A DNA stretch of 64,000 bases from DTWD01 sp963662965. GTDB lineage: Bacteria; Acidobacteriota; Vicinamibacteria; Vicinamibacterales; UBA8438. The translations under genes were made by a program, and so were the position numbers. Location of the stretch: assembly GCA_963662965.1 (NCBI GenBank), contig OY759970.1:4030001-4094000 (forward strand), in the 5' to 3' direction. Below are positions 32,547-42,494 of this stretch, piece by piece. The first letter of the stretch is position 1; each line of letters opens with the position of its first letter. The notes under the pieces were generated by a model that worked only from the letters and a program-made list of their open reading frames with translations, ran no database searches and had not been told where the DNA came from.

Positions 32547-33398
32547 TTATCCAGTAGGTACCGATTCCCGCGGCCTCCAGAGTACGCTAACCGCCCAACC
32601 TTCATCCAGACGCTCGCCGTGCCAGTGTGGCATCGCCGTGTGCGGAGAGATGGCGATCCCGTCGCCGGGGAGACGGCCCAGCGTCGGAGCGAGGGCACCG
32701 CCTTGCCAGCGCGGCAGTGCCGGCAGGTTCGGAAGCGGCTGCTTGTCGGGCCGGACGAACGCTGCCTCTCCGGTTGCGCCGACTCGAACCGTGAACCCCT
32801 CCTCGTGCACGGCGCGATGGTGACGCCGGCACAGCAACACCAAGTTGTCCAGCTTCGTTGGCCCGCCGTTGGCCCAATGGCGTACGTGGTGCGCATCGCA
32901 GTGCCCGGCCGAACAGCCCGGGAACCGACAATGGCGGTCGCGCGTCGTTAGCGCGCGCCTGAGCGCCGGTGAGATGGTCCGGGTCTTTCGCCCGATGTCC
33001 AGGATCTGGCCACTGGCACCGTGGCGCATGGTGAGAGTCGCTGCGTCACATGCCAGACGTCGGGACGTTTCCGCGGAAATGTGTGCCCCATCCTCGACCA
33101 CTGACTGCCCAAATTGATCATCACGGCCCAGTACGCCCTCGTCGACATGCACCACTACCTGATAGCGGTCGGCAGCCGTCCCGCGGTCGAGGTCGCCCGC
33201 CAAGGCGCTTTCGGCGATCAGGCCGAGCGCGTCGGCCCGCCGCTGCTCGGCGGTGATCTCTGTTGCATCAGCGGCCGTCGAGTCTCGCCCCTCCTCACGC
33301 AACCGTTCGGTTGCTGCATCGAGGGTGCGCCGGAGAACCGCCCCCACCTCGGGTGACAGCCGGCCGCGAATGACCACCATCCCGTCGTCATCGACCTG
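32547..33398 (-). pseudogene. HNH endonuclease with DUF222, N-terminus missing
   Basis: About 280 residues remain of a protein normally 400-500 aa. The visible part begins DDDGMVVIRGRLSPEVGAVLRRTL (end of the DUF222 helical domain) and contains the HNH nuclease: RDRHCRFPGCSAGHCDAHHVRHWANGGPTKLDNLVLLCRRHHRAVHEEG, with Cys and His metal ligands intact. Beyond 33398 the upstream sequence is unrelated, next to a PD40 stub facing the other way. Translation from the ATG at 33380 could still yield a nuclease fragment. Such DUF222-HNH genes are often multicopy and mobile. Confidence 0.75.
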
Positions 33399-33499
33399 GG
33401 TCTGGAGCTACCGGGTCCGATGGCGCCGTTTTTCATCAGCGGCCTCGGCGCTGCCATCGGTCTGGCGCTAGGCGCGCACGATCCGTTCGACATGCGCCG

Positions 33500-33892
33500 C
33501 CGTTCCGCACCGGGCGACGGTTTGCGTATGTGCGCGGGTTGGATGAGCCCCGTATCTACGTCCAACCGTTCCCGGACGGTGGGAGTGTTGTCCCTATTTC
33601 GACAGGGCCTGGCATTGAGCCGGTCTGGTCGCGCGACGGGCGACAGCTCTTCTACCGTAACGGGAACCAGATGCTCGCGGTCAGCGTGGAAACCATGCCC
33701 GAGTTCACGGTCACTACGCCAACAGTTCTTTTTGAAGGCGCGTACGAAACTAGGCTCTTCGCTTCCAGAGCTGCGGACTATGACGTCTCGCGAGACAGCC
33801 GATTCCTAATGCTCTGGCGAAGCAACGCTGACGCCATCGCCCTCGTACAGAACTGGTTCGAGGAGCTGAAACAGCGGGTACCGGTCGATTGA
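33500..33892 (+). pseudogene. PD40/TolB-like propeller, C-terminal remnant 1
   Basis: Frame reads FAYVRGLDEPRIYVQPFPDGG, IEPVWSRDGRQLFYRNGNQMLAVSVE, DYDVSRDSRFLML and ends VQNWFEELKQRVPVD. This is the end of the WD40-like beta-propeller that forms the sensor of acidobacterial PknB-like kinases. The kinase and most of the propeller are gone. Two further stubs of the same tail lie at 49753-50121 and 51000-51176. Confidence 0.75.
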
Positions 33893-34279
33893 CGTCGGGC
33901 TCGCGCGCGTCACGAGTGCGCAGCGATCATCGGGAGCGGGCGCGAACACGCAGCCACAGCCGGGGTGTCGCGAAGGATGCCATGAGGCCCGCCGACGACC
34001 GCGGGACCGAACACTTCGCCGCAGCTGCCAGCGGACGAGCCTGCGCCCTGTGATCCGTACTCGTCAGATAACCTCGGCTGCGGGTTGCAGTGGCACGCGC
34101 CGCCACTGAACAGCTGTTGCTCGCTGCGTCAGGAGTTCCGCGTGCGGTCGGAGGCGAAGTTGTCCGGCGGGCCGATCTGGCGTCCGGAGTGACGCCCCGG
34201 CCGTGGCTGCAGCACGCGTGCCGCGGGCGATACGCGCCCACTACGCACTAACTAACGAAACGCGCACGAGCCAGCCGAA
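33893..34279. other. Non-coding stretch, nothing identified
   Basis: 387 bases between the PD40 stub and the convergent minus-strand gene. No frame with recognisable protein, no clear hairpin terminator and no repeat copy was seen. Confidence 0.5.
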
Positions 34280-34903
34280 TCACATCCAGACCTGCTCATC
34301 ATCCGGATCTCCATCGGGAGCGCACACCGCGGTGACCTGGATGGTGACATCCTCTGTCACTTCCACGGCCGTTGCGTCCGTCTCGTAACCAACCTTCCAA
34401 AGATGGAGGTCGTGTCTACCTTTGGGCACCTCGAAGCTGGCCTGCCCACGCCCATCGGTCTCTGCTCGATAGACGCCCAACCGGACCTCGACCTTCTCGA
34501 GCGGCAGCTCGGCGTCTCTGTCACGGACCGTCACCGTGACCCGATGCTCAGGTCGTCCGACGGTTCGGAAGCTCAACCTGGCGGACGCGTCTTCATGCGG
34601 CGGCTGCGACGCCGCTCCGAGCAACGTCGCGGCCCAGATGTGCACGTCCTCCTTCGCCGGGGCAGCCAGCGTCACGTCCGCCTCGTACAACGCGCTCGTC
34701 CCGCGCGATGGCGTCTCCCCCAGTCTTCCCTCGCCGACCGTGTTGCCCGAGTCGTCGCGCACCACGATCCGCTGCCCCGTCAACGGACAGGCGAGCGAGC
34801 ACTTCGCCCCCACCTTCACCGTGAACGCGCGGCTGACCACCACCGGTGACGACACGCCCCAGACGGCGATGCTCGTCGGATGCGGTGTGGTATCGGTCAC
34901 CAC
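34280..34903 (-). CDS. Beta-sandwich hypothetical protein, partner of the FAD oxidoreductase
   Basis: 207 aa from a GTG at 34903 preceded by GGAGTACGTG. Two beta-sandwich-like parts: the first with VSSPVVVSRAFTVKVGAKCSLACPLTGQRIVVRDDSG, the second a carboxypeptidase-regulatory-like repeat (EHRVTVTVRDRDAELPLEKVEVRLG, YRAETDGRGQASFEVPKGRHDLHLWKVGYE). No signal peptide is evident. The gene begins 6 bases after the FAD oxidoreductase stop, so the two are translationally linked. Function unknown; could be a binding subunit or structural partner. Confidence 0.7.
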   Translation of the reverse strand: MVTDTTPHPTSIAVWGVSSPVVVSRAFTVKVGAKCSLACPLTGQRIVVRDDSGNTVGEGRLGETPSRGTSALYEADVTLAAPAKEDVHIWAATLLGAASQPPHEDASARLSFRTVGRPEHRVTVTVRDRDAELPLEKVEVRLGVYRAETDGRGQASFEVPKGRHDLHLWKVGYETDATAVEVTEDVTIQVTAVCAPDGDPDDEQVWM

Positions 34904-34909
34904 GTACTC

Positions 34910-36565
34910 CTAGGCGGCCCCGCCGTTCAGCGCCGCATCCCGACCGGCGATGCGACCAAAAACCAAGCATCGGCCCAGACCGTGCTGCGCGAATCCACCC
35001 TGCGATTCACCGGCACAGTAGAGACCCGGTATGACCTGGCCGTGCGTGTCGATGACCTGCGCCTTCACGTTCGTCCGGAGACCGGTGAGCGAATCGTGCA
35101 GGATCGGCGTCGACCACGCCGCGTAGAAGGGAGGCGTCTGAATCTTGTATCGGGGGGTCGGCTTCTGAAAATCGGGGTCCTCCCCCATGTCGACGAAGGA
35201 GTTGTACCTTTCGACCGTCTCTTGGAGCACGGCCGGTGCCATCGGGCGCGACTGATAGGGGTTTGTAATCTTGCCGGCCAATTCCGCGATGGTGTCGGCG
35301 GAGAAGAAGTAGCCGTCGAGATCGACGTTGGGCGGGCGCGGATCCCATTCCTCCCTGGTCACGGCGTCGTGGTCGAAGATGGCCCAGATCGGACCACCTC
35401 CGTTCAGCTTGGACGACTCGCCGTCGTACGCCATGGCCGCGGCAAAGAAGTCGTATCGTGCGTCCACCTCGTTCCAGAATCGTCGACCGCCTTGGTTGAC
35501 GAGGATCAGGTTCTGCCAATTTATGACGGTCAGGCCGGACGCGCGGGCGAGATCGAAGATGCGGGCGTCCGGCTGCCAAATCAAGCTGTTGTACCCCCAC
35601 TGACATCCGATGTGACGCGTCTTGGAAATCGCGATCCCGGCTTCGGCCGTTTGATTGGCCGTGGCCCAGAGCGCCGCCCCAATGGCCATGGCCGCGATCT
35701 CGCCGTCGCCGCTTTGCCGCGACCACGGCTCGCCGGCCACCTGGTACTCCTCGGTCAGCCTCGGGTCGAATGTTCGGCGGAGGTTCACGTTGCTCGAGCT
35801 GCCACCCGTGGCGATGAGGAGACCTTTCGTCGCCGCGATGTTCACCGTCCGACCCTCGTGCGTCGCGGTGATGCCGAGCACTCGTCCCGCGGAGGGGCTC
35901 TCCCGTACGATGCTCGTCATCTTGTGCCGCAGCAGCACGTGCGCGCCCTTCGCCCGCGCACTCTTTTCGAGCGCCCGGACGAGTCCGGATCCAACCCGGG
36001 TCGGATGATGGGTCACCCGTTCGCTGGCGATCGGCCATTGGATCGTGCGTTGCTGTCGACGAACCCTCGATGCACCACCCGGACCGGTCAGGTGATCCTG
36101 AAACTTGACGCCGTTCTCGATCAGGAATTCGAACGTCGCCGCGTTTTCGTCGGCAAAGACGCGGACGAGGTCCCGGTCGCTGTACCGGCTCTGGCCGTGG
36201 TCGTGGCGGACCCAGTCCAGGAATACCTGGTCGGCCGAGTCCTCCACCCCGTGCTTGTGCTGATTGCTCGTGCCGCCGCCAAGGTGGACCTGTCCGCCGG
36301 AGCACATGCCGTGTCCCCCGATGTCGACGTTCTCTTCCACCATGATCACGGACGCTCCGTGATCGAGGGCCGCCACCGCCGCCGCGAGCCCCGCAGTGCC
36401 GGCGCCGATGGTGACGAGATCCGCCGATAAATCCCAGAAGTCTTGTGCTTCGACCTGGCTCGCGCCCAGGCCGGCCAGGGCGGTCGCGCCGATACCGGCC
36501 GTGGCACCTTTCTTGAGGAAGGCCCGCCGACTGACACTTGCATCCTTCGATTTCGTGTTGCCCAT
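34910..36565 (-). CDS. Tat-exported FAD-dependent oxidoreductase (fumarate-reductase/ketosteroid-dehydrogenase fold)
   Basis: 551 aa, ATG after GGAGGACAACCAG. Twin-arginine signal SRRAFLKKGATAGIGATALAGLGA, then the FAD_binding_2 fold: DLVTIGAGTAGLAAAVAALDHGASVIMVEEN (GxGxxG near 54-59), GGHGMCSGGQVHLGGG, KGLLIATGGSSSN, C-terminal PGLYCAGESQGGFAQHGLGRCLVFGRIAG. Family members reduce or desaturate carbon-carbon bonds (flavocytochrome c fumarate reductases, 3-ketosteroid 1-dehydrogenases). No heme motif, so electrons come from or go to a separate carrier. Divergent from the DUF1592 gene at 36710. Confidence 0.85.
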   Translation of the reverse strand: MGNTKSKDASVSRRAFLKKGATAGIGATALAGLGASQVEAQDFWDLSADLVTIGAGTAGLAAAVAALDHGASVIMVEENVDIGGHGMCSGGQVHLGGGTSNQHKHGVEDSADQVFLDWVRHDHGQSRYSDRDLVRVFADENAATFEFLIENGVKFQDHLTGPGGASRVRRQQRTIQWPIASERVTHHPTRVGSGLVRALEKSARAKGAHVLLRHKMTSIVRESPSAGRVLGITATHEGRTVNIAATKGLLIATGGSSSNVNLRRTFDPRLTEEYQVAGEPWSRQSGDGEIAAMAIGAALWATANQTAEAGIAISKTRHIGCQWGYNSLIWQPDARIFDLARASGLTVINWQNLILVNQGGRRFWNEVDARYDFFAAAMAYDGESSKLNGGGPIWAIFDHDAVTREEWDPRPPNVDLDGYFFSADTIAELAGKITNPYQSRPMAPAVLQETVERYNSFVDMGEDPDFQKPTPRYKIQTPPFYAAWSTPILHDSLTGLRTNVKAQVIDTHGQVIPGLYCAGESQGGFAQHGLGRCLVFGRIAGRDAALNGGAA

Positions 36566-36642
36566 CTGGTTGTCCTCCCGGTGCGCTCATCGCACTCTAC
36601 CGAGACCAGGGAAACCGGTGCAACCTCAAATAACCTAAGTAC

Positions 36643-36671
36643 TTGACCGTACGAACCGGCATGCCTACACT
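36643..36671 (+). promoter_or_regulatory. Putative sigma-70 promoter for the DUF1592 operon
   Basis: TTGACC (36643-36648), 17-base spacer, TACACT (36666-36671). It lies 38 bases before the ATG at 36710, inside the 144-base gap shared with the divergent FAD oxidoreductase gene. The surrounding 60 bases are AT-richer than the neighbourhood. Confidence 0.55.
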
Positions 36672-36709
36672 CGAACAAAGCAACCACGCGCCCGCGGGGA
36701 ATTCCTAGG

Positions 36710-39187
36710 ATGTTTAGACTGTCACGAGTCGCTTCGTGTGGGTGCGTAATCGTCCTGGTTGCAGCGTGTTACCTGCAGGTCGCCGGAGTCCACGCCGCGG
36801 CCGCCCCAGCCCCAGGAACGCAGGCCGCCAGCGCGCAGACGCCCTCCGCTACTCGCTCGGCAGACGCGCCAGACCCCCGCGCGCTCCTCGATCAGTATTG
36901 CGTCACCTGCCACAACGAGCGACTGCAAACGGCTGGACTGCGGCTCGACACGAGCGACGTCGCGCACGTTGGCGCCGGTGCGGAAACGTGGGAGAAGGTG
37001 GTGCGCAAGCTGCGCAGCGGCGCCATGCCACCGGCGGGCCGTCGTCGCCCCGACGAGCCAACGCTCGAGGCGTTCGTGACGTGGTTGGAGACCGAGCTCG
37101 ATCGCGAGGCCGCCGACCGGCCGAATCCCGGGCGGCCCGCCGACCATCGTCTCAACCGGTTCGAGTATGGCAACGCGGTCCGTGACCTCTTGGCGTTGGA
37201 TATCGACGTGCGGTCGCTGCTGCCGGCCGACGAGTCGGACCACGGCTTCGACAACATTGCCGAGGTCCTCTCGATGTCGCCGACGCTCCTGGAGCGGTAT
37301 CTCTTTGCGGCGCGGAAGATCAGTCGACTCGCCATCGGAGATCCGACCGTCGGTCCGGCGGTCGAGACGTTCCACGTCTCACGCGGTTTGAGGCAAGACG
37401 AGCGCGTGAGCGAGGACCTCCCGTACGGCACGCGCGGCGGGATGGTCGTTCGGCACTACTTCCCGCTCGACGGCGAGTACGTCGTGAAGATCCGCCTGGG
37501 ACGGAACTTCACCAATTCGCAGATTCGTGCCATCAAGACGCGCGAAGAGATCGACGTGCTCCTAGACGGCGCGCGAGTCACGCGATTCAGTATCGGCGGT
37601 GAGTGTGCCGAGTCCGAGGATCCGCAGTGTACAGGGTCGGGCATCTATCGGACGTCGCCGTACATGCTCACCGCGGATGATGCGCTCGAGGTTCGCTTCC
37701 CGGCACCCGCGGGGCCGCACACGCTCGGGGTCGCGTTCGTCAAGAAAAGCGTGCTGACGGAAGGCCCGGCGCCCACGCTGCTGCCGCCGCGGCACACCAG
37801 CTCCACCTACCAGGCGCCACGGATGGACATCGACTACGTCCGGCTCGAAGGTCCGTTCGACGCTACCGGTCCGGGCGACACCCCGAGCCGGCGCCAGATT
37901 TTTGTCTGTCAGCCAGTGGGAGGAAACGGCGAAGCCGCGTGCGCGAAGCAGATTCTGACGACGCTCGCGCGTCGCGCCTATCGCCGGCCGGTGACCGATC
38001 CGGACGTCGAGACGCTACTTCGGTTCTACCGGTCTGGTCGGAGCGACGGAAACTTCGAGCGGGGCATCCAGGAGGCGCTCACGCGTCTCCTCGTGTCGCC
38101 CGAATTTCTGTTCCGCATCGAGCGCGATCCCCCGAACATCCGAGCGAATGCCGTCTACCGGATCAGCGATCTGGAGCTCGCCTCTCGGCTGTCGTTCTTT
38201 CTCTGGAGCAGCATCCCGGATGATGAGTTGATTGATGTGGCGGTGGCCGGCGACCTACGGGAGCCGGCGGTCCTCGATGCGCAGGTCCGGCGGATGCTTG
38301 CCGACCCGCGGGCGTCAGCGTTGGCGACAAATTTTGGCGGCCAGTGGCTTCACATCCGGAACTTGAGGGCCGTTGATCCCGACGCGAGCGCGTTTCCCGA
38401 CTTCGACGACAACTTGCGCGAGGCGTTCCAGCGCGAGACCGAGCTGTTTCTCGAGAGTCAGGTGCGTGAGGATCGTCCGCTCGAGGAGCTCCTGACCGCG
38501 ACCTATACCTTCGTGAACGAACGGCTGGCGCGTTTCTACGGAATCCGGAACGTGTACGGGGTGCACTTTCGGCGCGTCTCGGTGAGTGACCCCCACCGGG
38601 CAGGGTTGCTGGGCCACGCGAGCATTCTGACCGTGACGTCGTACGCGACCCGGACCTCGCCGGTGGTTCGCGGTAAATATCTCCTGGACAACATTCTCGG
38701 GGCGCCCCCCCCCCCGCCGCCAGCGAACGTACCGCCGCTGGAGGAGGCCGACGAAGCGGGCCAACCGCTCGCCTCCATGCGCGAGCGAATGGCGGCGCAC
38801 CGCCGGAACGCCGTCTGTGCGACCTGCCACATGCGGATGGACCCGTTGGGGTTTGCCCTCGAAAACTTTGACGCGATCGGGAGATGGCGAACCACGGACG
38901 GGACGTCGGAGATTGACGCATCGGGCGTGCTTCCCGATGGGACGCCGTTTGCGGGTCCCGGCGAGTTCAGGCAGGCGTTGCTGAGCCGTCGCGAGGAATT
39001 TGTCCGCACGTTCACGGAAAAACTGCTGACCTACGCGCTCGGCCGGGCGGTTCAGTACTACGATATGCCGGCGGTCCGCACGATCATGGGCGATGCGTCT
39101 TCGGATGACTATCACTGGTCGTCCCTGATTCTCGGCATCGTCGAAAGTCGGTCATTTCAAATGCGGAAGGCCCAGGGGAGTCTCTGA
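36710..39187 (+). CDS. DUF1592-family diheme protein, copy 1
   Basis: 825 aa with a signal peptide. N-terminal heme site CVTCH at 64-68 (LLDQYCVTCHNERLQTAGLRLD), then the DUF1587 segment (MPPAGRRRPDEPTLEAFVTWLE), HRLNRFEYGNAVRDLLALD, DUF1595/DUF1592 (RRAYRRPVTDPDVETLLRFYRSG, SDLELASRLSFFLWSSIPDDEL), DUF1588 with a second CATCH near 703 (CATCHMRMDPLGFALENFDAIG) and DUF1585 at the C-terminus (LTYALGRAVQYYDMPAVR). This architecture is widespread in Planctomycetota, Verrucomicrobiota and Acidobacteriota beside DUF1552; its reaction is not established. Stop and next start overlap (TGATG). Paralogue at 55913. Confidence 0.9.
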   Translation: MFRLSRVASCGCVIVLVAACYLQVAGVHAAAAPAPGTQAASAQTPSATRSADAPDPRALLDQYCVTCHNERLQTAGLRLDTSDVAHVGAGAETWEKVVRKLRSGAMPPAGRRRPDEPTLEAFVTWLETELDREAADRPNPGRPADHRLNRFEYGNAVRDLLALDIDVRSLLPADESDHGFDNIAEVLSMSPTLLERYLFAARKISRLAIGDPTVGPAVETFHVSRGLRQDERVSEDLPYGTRGGMVVRHYFPLDGEYVVKIRLGRNFTNSQIRAIKTREEIDVLLDGARVTRFSIGGECAESEDPQCTGSGIYRTSPYMLTADDALEVRFPAPAGPHTLGVAFVKKSVLTEGPAPTLLPPRHTSSTYQAPRMDIDYVRLEGPFDATGPGDTPSRRQIFVCQPVGGNGEAACAKQILTTLARRAYRRPVTDPDVETLLRFYRSGRSDGNFERGIQEALTRLLVSPEFLFRIERDPPNIRANAVYRISDLELASRLSFFLWSSIPDDELIDVAVAGDLREPAVLDAQVRRMLADPRASALATNFGGQWLHIRNLRAVDPDASAFPDFDDNLREAFQRETELFLESQVREDRPLEELLTATYTFVNERLARFYGIRNVYGVHFRRVSVSDPHRAGLLGHASILTVTSYATRTSPVVRGKYLLDNILGAPPPPPPANVPPLEEADEAGQPLASMRERMAAHRRNAVCATCHMRMDPLGFALENFDAIGRWRTTDGTSEIDASGVLPDGTPFAGPGEFRQALLSRREEFVRTFTEKLLTYALGRAVQYYDMPAVRTIMGDASSDDYHWSSLILGIVESRSFQMRKAQGSL

Positions 39188-40545
39188 TGGTGATCACGAA
39201 GAAATACTTGTCGCGACGCACGATGCTGCGGGGCCTCGGTGCGACCATCGCGCTGCCGTTGCTCGACGGCATGGTGCCGGCGTTTGCCGCCATTCGTAAC
39301 ACGGCCGCGCGCCCGGTGAAGCGGCTCGGCGCCATCTATGTGCCGAACGGGATGAGCATGGCCCGATGGATGCCGCCGACCGAGGGCAGCTTGGAGCTCT
39401 CGCCGATCCTCGCGCCGCTCGCGCCGGTGCAGGATCAGGTGCTCGCCCTGAGCGGCATGGCGAACCAAGAGGCGAAGCAGTGGCTGAACGAAGGGGACGG
39501 CGACCACTCGCGTTGCCAGGCGGCGTACCTCACCGGCGCCCACGCCAAGAAGGCGTCGGGGGCGAACACCACCCTCGAGGTCGGCGTGTCGATGGACCAG
39601 TTGGCCGCGCGGGAGCTCAGAGCCGACACGCAACTGGCGTCGCTCGAGCTGTCGCTCGAGGCCAACGAGCTGGTCGGTCAGTGCGAGGACGGCTACGGCT
39701 GCGCCTACAGCGCCACCCTCGCCTGGCGCGACGCCAACACCCCGTTGCCGATGGAGACCAATCCGCGCGCGGTGTTCGAGCACCTCTTCGGTGCCGTCGG
39801 CAGCACCGGGCGCGAGGCGCGTCTGCGCGCCCTCCGGATGGACAAGAGCATTCTCGATTCGGTGAGTGAGGAACTGACGGACCTTCAGCGGACACTCGGT
39901 CGCGGCGACCGGTCCAAGCTTGCGGGATACCTCGAGTCGGTTCGCGATATCGAGCGGCGTATCCAGATCGCCGAGTCACAGAGCGATCGGGGCCTGCCGG
40001 AGGTGGCGCAGCCAGCCGGCATCCCCGCTGACTTCGAGGACTACGCCAACCTGATGTTCGATTTGATGCTGGTGGCCTACCAGGCCGACCTGACCCGCGT
40101 CTGCACGTTCCTGATCGGTCGCGAAAAAAGCGTGCGAACCTATCCCGAGATTGGCGTCGGCGATCCCCATCACCCGGTGTCTCACCACCGGCAGCGCCCG
40201 GAGCAGTTAGAGAAGCTAGCCAAGATCAACACGTTCCATATGCAGATCTTTGGACGCTTCCTGGAGCGACTGCGGGCGAGCGAAGATGGGGATGGCTCTC
40301 TGCTGGACCACTCCATGATCATCTACGGTCCCGGCATGGGGAACAGCAACGCGCATGATCCGCTCGACCTTCCGATCGTCCTGGCCGGCGGCGGTGGCGG
40401 CACGCTCAACGGAGGGCGGCATGTGCGGCTCCCGGAGGGGACACCGCTGGCGAACATGCATCTGACGGTTCTCGAGAAGATGGGGATCCCAGCCGAGAGT
40501 CTCGGCGACAGCACAGGCGAGATGCCGGTCCTGTCCGACGTCTAG
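39187..40545 (+). CDS. DUF1552-family exported protein, copy 1
   Basis: 452 aa. Tat-like N-terminus LSRRTMLRGLGATIALPLLDGMVPA, then the DUF1552 body: RLGAIYVPNGMSMARWMPP, ALSGMANQEA, DHSRCQAAYLTGA, GVSMDQLAARELRADTQLASLELS, SATLAWRDANTPLPMETNPRAVFEHLFG, DYANLMFDLMLVAYQADLTRVCTFLIGRE, DPHHPVSHHR, LDHSMIIYGPGMGNSNAHDPLDLPIVLAGGG. The order resembles alkaline-phosphatase/sulfatase-like DUF1501 proteins, but no active-site Ser/Thr is obvious. Translationally coupled to the DUF1592 gene; the two probably form a complex. Paralogue at 58270. Confidence 0.9.
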   Translation: MVITKKYLSRRTMLRGLGATIALPLLDGMVPAFAAIRNTAARPVKRLGAIYVPNGMSMARWMPPTEGSLELSPILAPLAPVQDQVLALSGMANQEAKQWLNEGDGDHSRCQAAYLTGAHAKKASGANTTLEVGVSMDQLAARELRADTQLASLELSLEANELVGQCEDGYGCAYSATLAWRDANTPLPMETNPRAVFEHLFGAVGSTGREARLRALRMDKSILDSVSEELTDLQRTLGRGDRSKLAGYLESVRDIERRIQIAESQSDRGLPEVAQPAGIPADFEDYANLMFDLMLVAYQADLTRVCTFLIGREKSVRTYPEIGVGDPHHPVSHHRQRPEQLEKLAKINTFHMQIFGRFLERLRASEDGDGSLLDHSMIIYGPGMGNSNAHDPLDLPIVLAGGGGGTLNGGRHVRLPEGTPLANMHLTVLEKMGIPAESLGDSTGEMPVLSDV

Positions 40546-40546
40546 T

Positions 40547-40560
40547 CAGCCCCGTCTGAA
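40547..40560. repeat. Partial intergenic repeat, copy F (3' end only)
   Basis: CAGCCCCGTCTGAA between the DUF1552 stop and the ankyrin gene, the terminal part of the GC-rich repeat family. A ribosome-binding site (AGGAGCAGCC) and ATG at 40573 follow. Confidence 0.5.
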
Positions 40561-40572
40561 ATAGGAGCAGCC

Positions 40573-42042
40573 ATGCGCATCCACCTCCGGCTCGTGATGA
40601 GCGCCGTCATCGCCCTGCTGACCGCGGCGAGCGTCGCGGCGGCCGCCGCCGACGTTCCACTCGTCGAGGCCGCCAAGCGGCAAAACACCGAGGCGGTACG
40701 AACGCTGCTGGCCGAGGGGGCTCTGGCGAATGCGACACCGCCTGACGGCGTCACGGCACTGCACTGGGCGGCGCAGTGGGATCAGGCGGAGATTGCCGAC
40801 CTGCTGATCAGCGCCGGGGCCGAGGTGAACGCGGCCGACCACTACGCGGTGACGCCGCTGGCGCTCGCCTGCACCAATGCGAGCGCCGCGATGGTCACGC
40901 GGTTGCTGGACGCGGGGGCGAATCCGAACACCGCGCAGGCGACCGGGGAGACGGCACTGATGACGTGTGCGCGCGGCGGTGTGGTCGATGCGGTCAATCC
41001 GCTCCTGGCGCGCGGCGTCGACGTGAACGCGACGGAAGCCACCCTCGGTCAGACGGCGTTGATGTGGGCCGCCTGGGAAGGGCACACGGAGGTCGTCGAC
41101 ACGCTGATCGACCACGGCGCCGACGTCGATGCGCGGACGACGACCGGGTACACGGCGTTGCTGCTGGCGGCTCGGGAGGGCGACGAGGAGACGACGCGCG
41201 TGCTGCTGGAGGCGGGTGCGGACATCAACGTGGTCGCCGAGGACGGCACGACGGCGTTGGTCGTGGCCGTCATTCGGCGACATACCGGGTACGCCGAGTT
41301 CCTGCTGGACCGTGGGGCAGACCCCAACCTCGGGCCGGGGTTCACACCGTTGCACTGGGCCGCCGGAGAGTGGGACACGGAGCTGAACGACCTCTCCAAT
41401 GGGGTCGCCGAGGGCAATGAGTGGAGCGTGTTTGGCGGATTGCACGACGCCGACCGCGTGCGCGTCGTGCGATTGCTCCTGGCCCATGGCGCGGACCCGA
41501 ACGCCCAGACCGACCGGACGCCGGGGTTCGGGATCGCCGTGAAGGGCCATCTGGGCAACATTACGGGCGGCACCCCGTTCCTGATCGCGGCGCGGGCCAA
41601 CGATATCGACGTCATGCGCGAGCTACTCGCGCACGGTGCCGATCCACTGGTGCCGACCCGAAACGGGACGACACCGCTGATGATGGCGGCAGGCATCGGC
41701 CACGAACCGGGTATCACCCGATCGGCGGAGGGCGAGGCACTTGAGGCGGTCTACCTCTGTGTGGAGCTTGGCGCCGACGTCAACGCGGTGAACGAGGCCG
41801 GCGACACGGCGTTGCACGGCGCCGCGTGGCGGGAGCGGGCCGATTCGATCGTTCAGTTTCTGGCGGACCGCGGGGCCGAGCTGGATGCGAAGAACCATAG
41901 AGGATGGACACCGTTGGTCATTGCCGAGGGTATCCATACGGGTGGAAACTTCATTCAGTCAGACACAACGGCCGCGCTGCTTCGCCAACTCGGCGCCACT
42001 CCGAGTCCCTCGGATATCTTGCGGGAACCGGATGCGCGGTAG
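40573..42042 (+). CDS. Exported ankyrin-repeat protein, copy 1
   Basis: 489 aa with a signal peptide (AVIALLTAASVAAAAADV) and roughly ten ankyrin repeats, for example DGVTALHWAAQWDQAEIADLLISAGAEVNA, GETALMTCARGGVVDAVNPLLARGVDVNA, GQTALMWAAWEGHTEVVDTLIDHGADVDA, RNGTTPLMMAAGIGHEPG, AGDTALHGAAWRERADSIVQFLADRGAELDA. Ankyrin stacks bind protein partners. It follows the DUF1592-DUF1552 pair by 27 bases, and its paralogue (54381) precedes the other such pair by 17 bases, which links it functionally to them. No catalytic domain. Confidence 0.9.
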   Translation: MRIHLRLVMSAVIALLTAASVAAAAADVPLVEAAKRQNTEAVRTLLAEGALANATPPDGVTALHWAAQWDQAEIADLLISAGAEVNAADHYAVTPLALACTNASAAMVTRLLDAGANPNTAQATGETALMTCARGGVVDAVNPLLARGVDVNATEATLGQTALMWAAWEGHTEVVDTLIDHGADVDARTTTGYTALLLAAREGDEETTRVLLEAGADINVVAEDGTTALVVAVIRRHTGYAEFLLDRGADPNLGPGFTPLHWAAGEWDTELNDLSNGVAEGNEWSVFGGLHDADRVRVVRLLLAHGADPNAQTDRTPGFGIAVKGHLGNITGGTPFLIAARANDIDVMRELLAHGADPLVPTRNGTTPLMMAAGIGHEPGITRSAEGEALEAVYLCVELGADVNAVNEAGDTALHGAAWRERADSIVQFLADRGAELDAKNHRGWTPLVIAEGIHTGGNFIQSDTTAALLRQLGATPSPSDILREPDAR

Positions 42043-42056
42043 GGTGGTTTAGGATT

Positions 42057-42458
42057 ATGACTATTGTGTTCTCGATGATGATTGCGCTGCTTGCCGCCCA
42101 GTCGGCACAGCTAGACTTCGAGTATTTCAAGAGCGAGGTCCAGCCGATTTTCTTGGAAAAGAAAGCCGGTTTCACCCGCTGCGTGGTTTGCCACTCCGAC
42201 GGGGGTCGGGTTGGCTTTCTCCAGGAGCTGGAGTCCGGGGCGACGACCTGGACGGATGAGCAGTCACGCCTTAACTTCGAAGCGCTGTCGCGGCTCGTCA
42301 CGCCGGGCGATCCGCTCGGCAGCCGGTTGCTGATGCATCCACTCGAGCCCGACGCGGGCGGCGACGAGTTCCACAACGGCGGACGGCAGTTTACGTCACA
42401 GGAAGATCCGTGGTTCCAGACGCTTGCCGCGTGGGTGCGCGGCGAGACCGGGAGCTAG
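42057..42458 (+). CDS. Small exported c-type cytochrome-like protein
   Basis: 133 aa with a short hydrophobic N-terminus. YFKSEVQPIFLEKKAGFTRCVVCHSDGG carries the heme site CVVCH at 42-46, in the style of Planctomycete cytochrome C (PSCyt1) domains; DPLGSRLLMHPLEPDAGGDEFHNGG offers His and Met for the second axial ligand and WFQTLAAWVRG is the usual final helix. It is probably an electron carrier for the neighbouring periplasmic enzymes. Start at 42057, 14 bases after the ankyrin stop. Confidence 0.8.
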   Translation: MTIVFSMMIALLAAQSAQLDFEYFKSEVQPIFLEKKAGFTRCVVCHSDGGRVGFLQELESGATTWTDEQSRLNFEALSRLVTPGDPLGSRLLMHPLEPDAGGDEFHNGGRQFTSQEDPWFQTLAAWVRGETGS

Positions 42459-42494
42459 ACAAGTTCTTGATTGGCAAGACAAGGAGCTAACACG